Shown: piece after piece, positions 6,967 to 10,047 of the stretch
How positions within the stretch are numbered: position 1 is the first letter of the stretch
Layout of the letters: every line of letters starts with the position of its first letter
NCBI GenBank assembly: GCA_030431945.1
Contig: JAUIIF010000112.1
Span: 1-10,047 of the forward strand
Length of the DNA stretch: 10,047 bases
Source of the DNA: Bacteroidia bacterium
Lineage (GTDB): Bacteria; Bacteroidota; Bacteroidia; Chitinophagales; Saprospiraceae
Reading direction: 5' to 3'
Made by a program: the position numbers and the translations under genes
Notes under the pieces: generated by a model
What the model saw: only the letters and a program-made list of their open reading frames with translations
Database searches by the model: none
What the model was told of the DNA's origin: nothing

Positions 6967-7969
6967 CCTGATGGAGTGCTAAAATTTCCTGAATTAATGT
7001 TTGGAGTTCCGGGTCCGCACCGTAGCTCTCCTGTACCGTCTTGGTTTGCTCAATGAACGCGCTTTTGTCGGGCCGCAGAATGGTTACGCCAGCGGCTTCC
7101 ACTGCGGTAAGCGCCTCCGCTTCCGCTGCCTGCCACAGCTTGCGCTGGTGGATGGACGCTTCGTCTGCGGCCTCCTGCAACCACTTTCTCTCCTGCTCCG
7201 TCAACCGGTTCCAGGCATCCGTACCGATCATCAGTACGTCCGGTACGGAAGTGTGCTCATTGAGGGTATAAAACTTGCAGACTTCGTAGTGCCGGCTGGT
7301 ATAAAAGCTGGGGGGGTTATTCTCCGCACCATCCACCACGCCCTGTTGTAAGCCGGTATACAGTTCACCGTAGGAGATGGGGGTTGGCGCTCCCCCTAAA
7401 GCCTTGACCAAGGCAATCGCCGTAGCGCTTTGCTGTACTCTGATCTTTTGCCCCTTCAGGTCTTCCGGGGTAACTACCTGCTTGTCCTTAGTGTAGAAGG
7501 AGCGAAAACCTGCGTCAAAATACACCAGCCCGCGCAGGCGGAACTTTTCGCTGCCCGTGAGCAGGCGGCGTCCGAGGTCAGAATCGTAAAAAGTATACGC
7601 GTGCTCTTTGCTTTTGAACAGATAGGGTAAGGACAGGACCTTAGCCTCGGGAGAGAAATTCTCCAGAACGGCTCCGGAGACCTTGGTCATCGCCAGGCTG
7701 CCGATTTGCAGCAGCTCCAGGCACTGGCGCTCTCCACCAAGCTGGCCACTGGGGTAAATGTCAATGGTAAGTTGGCCGTCAGATTTTTCCGCCAGTAAGC
7801 CCGCCATGTACTCCATTCCCAGGTGTACGGGGTGCTTGTTGTCCAGTCCGTGTGCCAGCCGCAGGGTTTTCTTTTCGGCAATCGCTTCACAGCTACTGAA
7901 GTTACCAACCAAAAGCAGGAATAGCAGGCTCGCAAGCAGGTGCAAAAAAAAGTTTGAGGAGCAACGCAT
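6956..7969 (-). CDS. dctP: TRAP transporter substrate-binding protein (DctP family), probable lipoprotein
   Basis: This is the periplasmic binding subunit that captures an organic acid, probably a uronate or related acidic sugar, and delivers it to DctQM. The 337-residue protein begins with a hydrophobic signal sequence (about 6-22) ending in NFSSC. Cys27 may be a lipidation site, although Phe at -3 makes the lipobox imperfect. The mature part has family hallmarks: LRLAHGLDNKHPVHLGMEYMA, IYPSGQLGGERQCLELLQIGSL, TPEDLKGQKIRVQQS and GVVDGAENNPPSFY. Arg177 in KIRV corresponds to the carboxylate-clamping Arg147 of the sialic-acid protein SiaP; Arg156 and Asn217 correspond to SiaP Arg127 and Asn187. 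A monocarboxylate ligand is therefore likely. There are 86 bases between kdgK and this start. The symbol is the generic family name; the ligand is inferred from neighbouring kdu/kdg genes. Confidence 0.93.
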   Translation of the reverse strand: MRCSSNFFLHLLASLLFLLLVGNFSSCEAIAEKKTLRLAHGLDNKHPVHLGMEYMAGLLAEKSDGQLTIDIYPSGQLGGERQCLELLQIGSLAMTKVSGAVLENFSPEAKVLSLPYLFKSKEHAYTFYDSDLGRRLLTGSEKFRLRGLVYFDAGFRSFYTKDKQVVTPEDLKGQKIRVQQSATAIALVKALGGAPTPISYGELYTGLQQGVVDGAENNPPSFYTSRHYEVCKFYTLNEHTSVPDVLMIGTDAWNRLTEQERKWLQEAADEASIHQRKLWQAAEAEALTAVEAAGVTILRPDKSAFIEQTKTVQESYGADPELQTLIQEILALHQDEK

Positions 7970-8029
7970 GATCGAAAAGGATAAAATGGTGGATGGAGCT
8001 GAAAGCGTCAGGGTACTAAAGACTTTTTC

Positions 8030-8046
8030 ACCGGTAAAAGACCGGT
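8030..8046 (-). other. Short hairpin between kdgK and dctP
   Basis: Two copies of the self-complementary hexamer ACCGGT (8030-8035 and 8041-8046) are separated by five bases. They can form a 6-base-pair stem with a 5-base loop on either strand, and they are also an 8-base direct repeat ACCGGTAA on the plus strand. The feature sits in the longest gap inside the operon (86 bases), between the kinase gene and the first transporter gene. It could tune mRNA stability or the ratio of kinase to transporter, or be a binding site. There is no good U-tract after it on the minus strand, so full termination is unlikely. Confidence 0.35.
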
Positions 8047-8055
8047 AATTGTTCT

Positions 8056-9096
8056 TTAGCGGCTTACCCGGCCGGAGCCGTCCCCCTCCATTAACTTGAG
8101 CACTTCTTCTACGGTAGCCAGGTTAGCATCACCGTAAATGGAGTGTTTGAGCGCCGAGGCTGCTACCGCAAAATCCAGGGCTTTTTGCCGGTCGTTTTCG
8201 TAAGTAAGCAGGCCATAAATAAGGCCTCCCATAAAACTGTCTCCCCCGCCTACACGGTCTACGATGTGGGTCAACTGGTAGGTACTGCTGCTTTCGTAAA
8301 GCTCCTTACCGTCCCACAGCACCCCGGCCCAGCTGTTGTGGCTGGCGCTGATGGATCCGCGTAAGGTCGTGATGGCCATTTTACACCGGGGAAACATCTC
8401 CATAAGTTTGCGGAGAACGGACTTATAAGCTTCCCCTGATACCGATCCTCCGTGGGTTACGTCCACCCCATCAGGGTGCAGCCCAAAGTGTTTCTCTGCA
8501 TCCTCTTCGTTGCCCAGGATGACATCACAGCCTTCCACCAGTGCCGGCATGACTTCCCCCGGGGTTTTGCCGTACTTCCAGAGATTTTTGCGGTAGTTGA
8601 GGTCCGTTGACACCGTAACCCCAAGCCGGTTGGCAGTCTTGATGGCTTCCAGGCAGGCATCTGCTGCCCCCTGGCTCAGCGCGGGGGTGATTCCCGTCCA
8701 GTGAAACCAATCAGCCCCTTTCAGGACTTCCTCCCAATCGATCATCCCGGCTTTAATGGTGTCCATGCCGGAGTGAGCGCGATCATAGACCACTTTACTG
8801 CCGCGTTGCATAGCACCCGTCTCCAGAAAGTATATCCCCAATCGGTCTCCTCCCCTGATAATGCCGGAAGTATCCACTCCGCGTTTACGCAGTTCCATGA
8901 TGGCGCACTCCCCGATGTCATTGTTGGGGATCCGGGAGGCAAAGCTGGCATTCAGGCCATAGTTAGCCAGGCTAACGGCAACGTTACTTTCCCCCCCGCC
9001 ATAAATTACCTCAAATTCGGTAACCTGGGAAAAGCGCTTAGCGCCTTTAGGTGCCAGGCGCAACATGATTTCGCCAAAAGTAACAATGCGTTTCAT
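8056..9096 (-). CDS. kdgK: KdgK, 2-keto-3-deoxygluconate kinase (PfkB family)
   Basis: KdgK phosphorylates 2-keto-3-deoxy-D-gluconate with ATP to 2-keto-3-deoxy-6-phosphogluconate, the substrate of the Entner-Doudoroff aldolase. The 346-residue protein is a PfkB (ribokinase-like) sugar kinase. It has the N-terminal FGEIMLRLAP (7-16), the substrate-loop motif GGGESNVAVSLANYG (33-47), STDLNYRKNLW (163-173), GNEEDAEKHFG (195-205) and the anion-hole motif VDRVGGGDSFMGGLIYG (279-295), with Asp286 as the catalytic base. The typical ATP-binding region follows. It is the first gene of the minus-strand operon, and the aldolase KdgA that should follow in the pathway is absent from the window. Family assignment is firm. 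KDG as substrate rests on sequence resemblance and on the kduI and kduD neighbours; a fructokinase-like activity is less likely. Confidence 0.93.
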   Translation of the reverse strand: MKRIVTFGEIMLRLAPKGAKRFSQVTEFEVIYGGGESNVAVSLANYGLNASFASRIPNNDIGECAIMELRKRGVDTSGIIRGGDRLGIYFLETGAMQRGSKVVYDRAHSGMDTIKAGMIDWEEVLKGADWFHWTGITPALSQGAADACLEAIKTANRLGVTVSTDLNYRKNLWKYGKTPGEVMPALVEGCDVILGNEEDAEKHFGLHPDGVDVTHGGSVSGEAYKSVLRKLMEMFPRCKMAITTLRGSISASHNSWAGVLWDGKELYESSSTYQLTHIVDRVGGGDSFMGGLIYGLLTYENDRQKALDFAVAASALKHSIYGDANLATVEEVLKLMEGDGSGRVSR

Positions 9097-9145
9097 ATAG
9101 GTAGGTTGATCAGTTTTGGTGACGGGAAGTACTGGTCCGTGTGCT

Positions 9146-9156
9146 ACGGTTACCGT
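9146..9156. promoter_or_regulatory. Palindrome in the kdgK leader, possible operator
   Basis: ACGGTTACCGT is a perfect 11-base inverted repeat (5-base arms, one central base). It lies about 50 bases upstream of the kdgK start and about 30-40 bases downstream of the predicted transcription start. A repressor bound here would block elongation into the operon, as LacI- or GntR-family sugar regulators often do. No regulator gene is present in the window and I cannot assign a family. An 11-base palindrome can arise by chance, so the call is tentative. Confidence 0.35.
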
Positions 9157-9176
9157 TCTTTTCTCCCTTAAAATGT

Positions 9177-9208
9177 TTTGTTAGGTGAATATGACAAATA
9201 TAGCATTG
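9177..9208 (+). promoter_or_regulatory. Candidate promoter for the GH43 gene
   Basis: TTTG at 9177-9180 is followed after 20 bases by TAGCATTG at 9201-9208, which has one mismatch from the Bacteroidota -7 box TAnnTTTG, at acceptable spacing. It would give a leader of about 105-110 bases before the ATG at 9323. Its -7 box overlaps the -7 box of the opposite promoter by two bases, so the two directions may compete or be co-regulated. Confidence 0.35.
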
Positions 9209-9223
9209 AATCTACCTTTCAAA
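9195..9223 (-). promoter_or_regulatory. Predicted promoter of the kdgK-dctPQM-kduI-kduD operon
   Basis: On the minus strand TTTG (9223-9220) is followed after 17 bases by TATATTTG (9202-9195). This is a perfect match to the Bacteroidota -33 TTTG and -7 TAnnTTTG elements, with spacing at the short end of the range reported for this phylum. Transcription would start near 9187-9190, giving a leader of about 90 bases before kdgK. No comparable promoter was seen inside the operon, consistent with one transcript for all six genes. Confidence 0.6.
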
Positions 9224-9322
9224 ACCTTCTGTTAAAAATTGCTATACGTATGTGAATAAATGAGTGGCTGGGCAAGCAGACACAGGCGAGCTTTGAAGCA
9301 AGCAAGATTTACCGCCGATTCA

Positions 9323-10047
9323 ATGAAATATTCCCCCCGCAACCAGCTATTTGTGTTTCTACTAATGGTGTTGACCCTGCCGCTAAGCGGGGTGGAGGCA
9401 CAGGACCCTGACCGCGGGATGTACACTAACCCCATTTTACACGCTGATTTTTCCGATCCTGATGTAATCAGAGTAGGGGACGATTTTTACCTGACGGCCT
9501 CCAGTTTTAATGCCGTTCCTGCCTTGCCGATTCTCCATTCCAGAGACATGATAAACTGGAAGATCATCAACCATGCCATCCCGGACCGTTTGCCGCTACC
9601 TGCTTTTGACCGGCCCCAGCACGGAAACGGTGTTTGGGCACCGGCCATACGCTGGCACAATGGCTGGTTCTATATTTTTTATGGTGATCCGGATTATGGC
9701 ATTTACATGGTAAAGACCAAAGACCCCGCCGGTAAATGGGAGCCCCCGCACCTCGTGAAAGCGGCCCGGGGCTGGATAGATCCCTGTCCTTTCTGGGATG
9801 AAGATGGCCAGGCCTATCTCGTGCACGCCTTCGCCGGAAGCAGAGCGGGCATCAAAAGCATCGTGGTTTTACACAAAATGACGCCAGACGGAGAGCAACT
9901 CCTTGACGATGGTGTTTTGGTTTTTGACGGTCATGAGCAGCATGGCACCATGGAAGGCACTAAAATGCACAAGCGCAATGGTTACTATTACATTCTGGCC
10001 CCCGCCGGCGGGGTGGCAACCGGCTGGCAAACGGTGCTTCGGTCACG
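9323..10047 (+). CDS. Secreted glycoside hydrolase family 43 protein (C-terminus cut by window edge)
   Basis: GH43 enzymes are five-bladed beta-propeller, inverting glycosidases, mostly beta-xylosidases, alpha-L-arabinofuranosidases, arabinanases or galactosidases. 241 residues are visible and the frame is open to the right edge. A signal peptide is clear: basic start MKYSPR, hydrophobic core at about 9-22, and probable cleavage after VEA (residue 26). The catalytic acids are all present: Asp45 in FSDPDVIRVGDDFYL (general base), Asp153 in GWIDPCPFWDEDG (pKa modulator) and Glu211 in GTMEGTKM (general acid). HGNGVWAPAIRWHNGWFYIFY (100-120) and LVHAFAGSRAGIKS (166-179) recall the GH43 group that includes subfamily 12, but I cannot fix the subfamily by eye. 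An in-frame ATG at 9260 would bury the signal peptide, so 9323 is chosen. The gene is divergent from the uronate operon, suggesting a shared polysaccharide-use locus. Confidence 0.92.
   Translation, partial: MKYSPRNQLFVFLLMVLTLPLSGVEAQDPDRGMYTNPILHADFSDPDVIRVGDDFYLTASSFNAVPALPILHSRDMINWKIINHAIPDRLPLPAFDRPQHGNGVWAPAIRWHNGWFYIFYGDPDYGIYMVKTKDPAGKWEPPHLVKAARGWIDPCPFWDEDGQAYLVHAFAGSRAGIKSIVVLHKMTPDGEQLLDDGVLVFDGHEQHGTMEGTKMHKRNGYYYILAPAGGVATGWQTVLRS

Noticed and set aside
9260..9322. Earlier in-frame ATG for the GH43 gene
   Set aside because: It would place 21 polar, basic residues before a clear signal peptide that begins at the ATG at 9323.

Overview
The window looks like the chromosome of a Bacteroidota bacterium of moderate to fairly high GC. 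The evidence is a RecF with the family's PILLLDDIFDKLD tail, an RpoN with a compact acidic linker, start codons that lack a Shine-Dalgarno sequence but often sit in A-rich leaders, and a good TTTG / TAnnTTTG promoter of the Bacteroidota type. A marine Saprospiria-like (Lewinella-type) member would fit the gene content and base composition, but that is a guess.

Left part (1-3542) holds housekeeping genes. recF (minus strand, cut by the left edge) and rpoN (sigma-54, plus strand) are divergently transcribed from a 281-base intergenic region. That region carries two near-identical 21-base elements in inverted orientation, one just upstream of each gene. rpoN is followed on the same strand by a NudK-type Nudix hydrolase (GDP-mannose pyrophosphatase).

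Central part (3590-9096, all minus strand) is a compact six-gene catabolic operon. In transcription order it is kdgK - dctP - dctQ - dctM - kduI - kduD. It joins a tripartite TRAP transporter to three successive enzymes for 4,5-unsaturated uronates: KduI isomerises the linear form of the unsaturated uronate, KduD reduces the product to 2-keto-3-deoxygluconate (KDG), and KdgK phosphorylates KDG to KDPG. The last step, KDPG aldolase, is not in the window. A promoter, a short palindrome (possible operator) and a roughly 90-base leader precede kdgK.

Right edge (9323-10047, plus strand) holds the N-terminal 241 residues of a secreted family 43 glycoside hydrolase with all three catalytic acids visible. 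It is transcribed away from the operon, and the two candidate promoters overlap. The arrangement suggests a polysaccharide-use locus for a uronate-containing plant or algal polymer such as pectin: a secreted glycosidase trims side chains, a TRAP system imports released acidic sugars, and KduI/KduD/KdgK feed them to the Entner-Doudoroff branch.

I found no mobile element with coding capacity, CRISPR array, tRNA or rRNA. I see no clearly novel multi-gene system. The most unusual signals are the paired element between recF and rpoN and the association of a TRAP transporter with the Kdu pathway.
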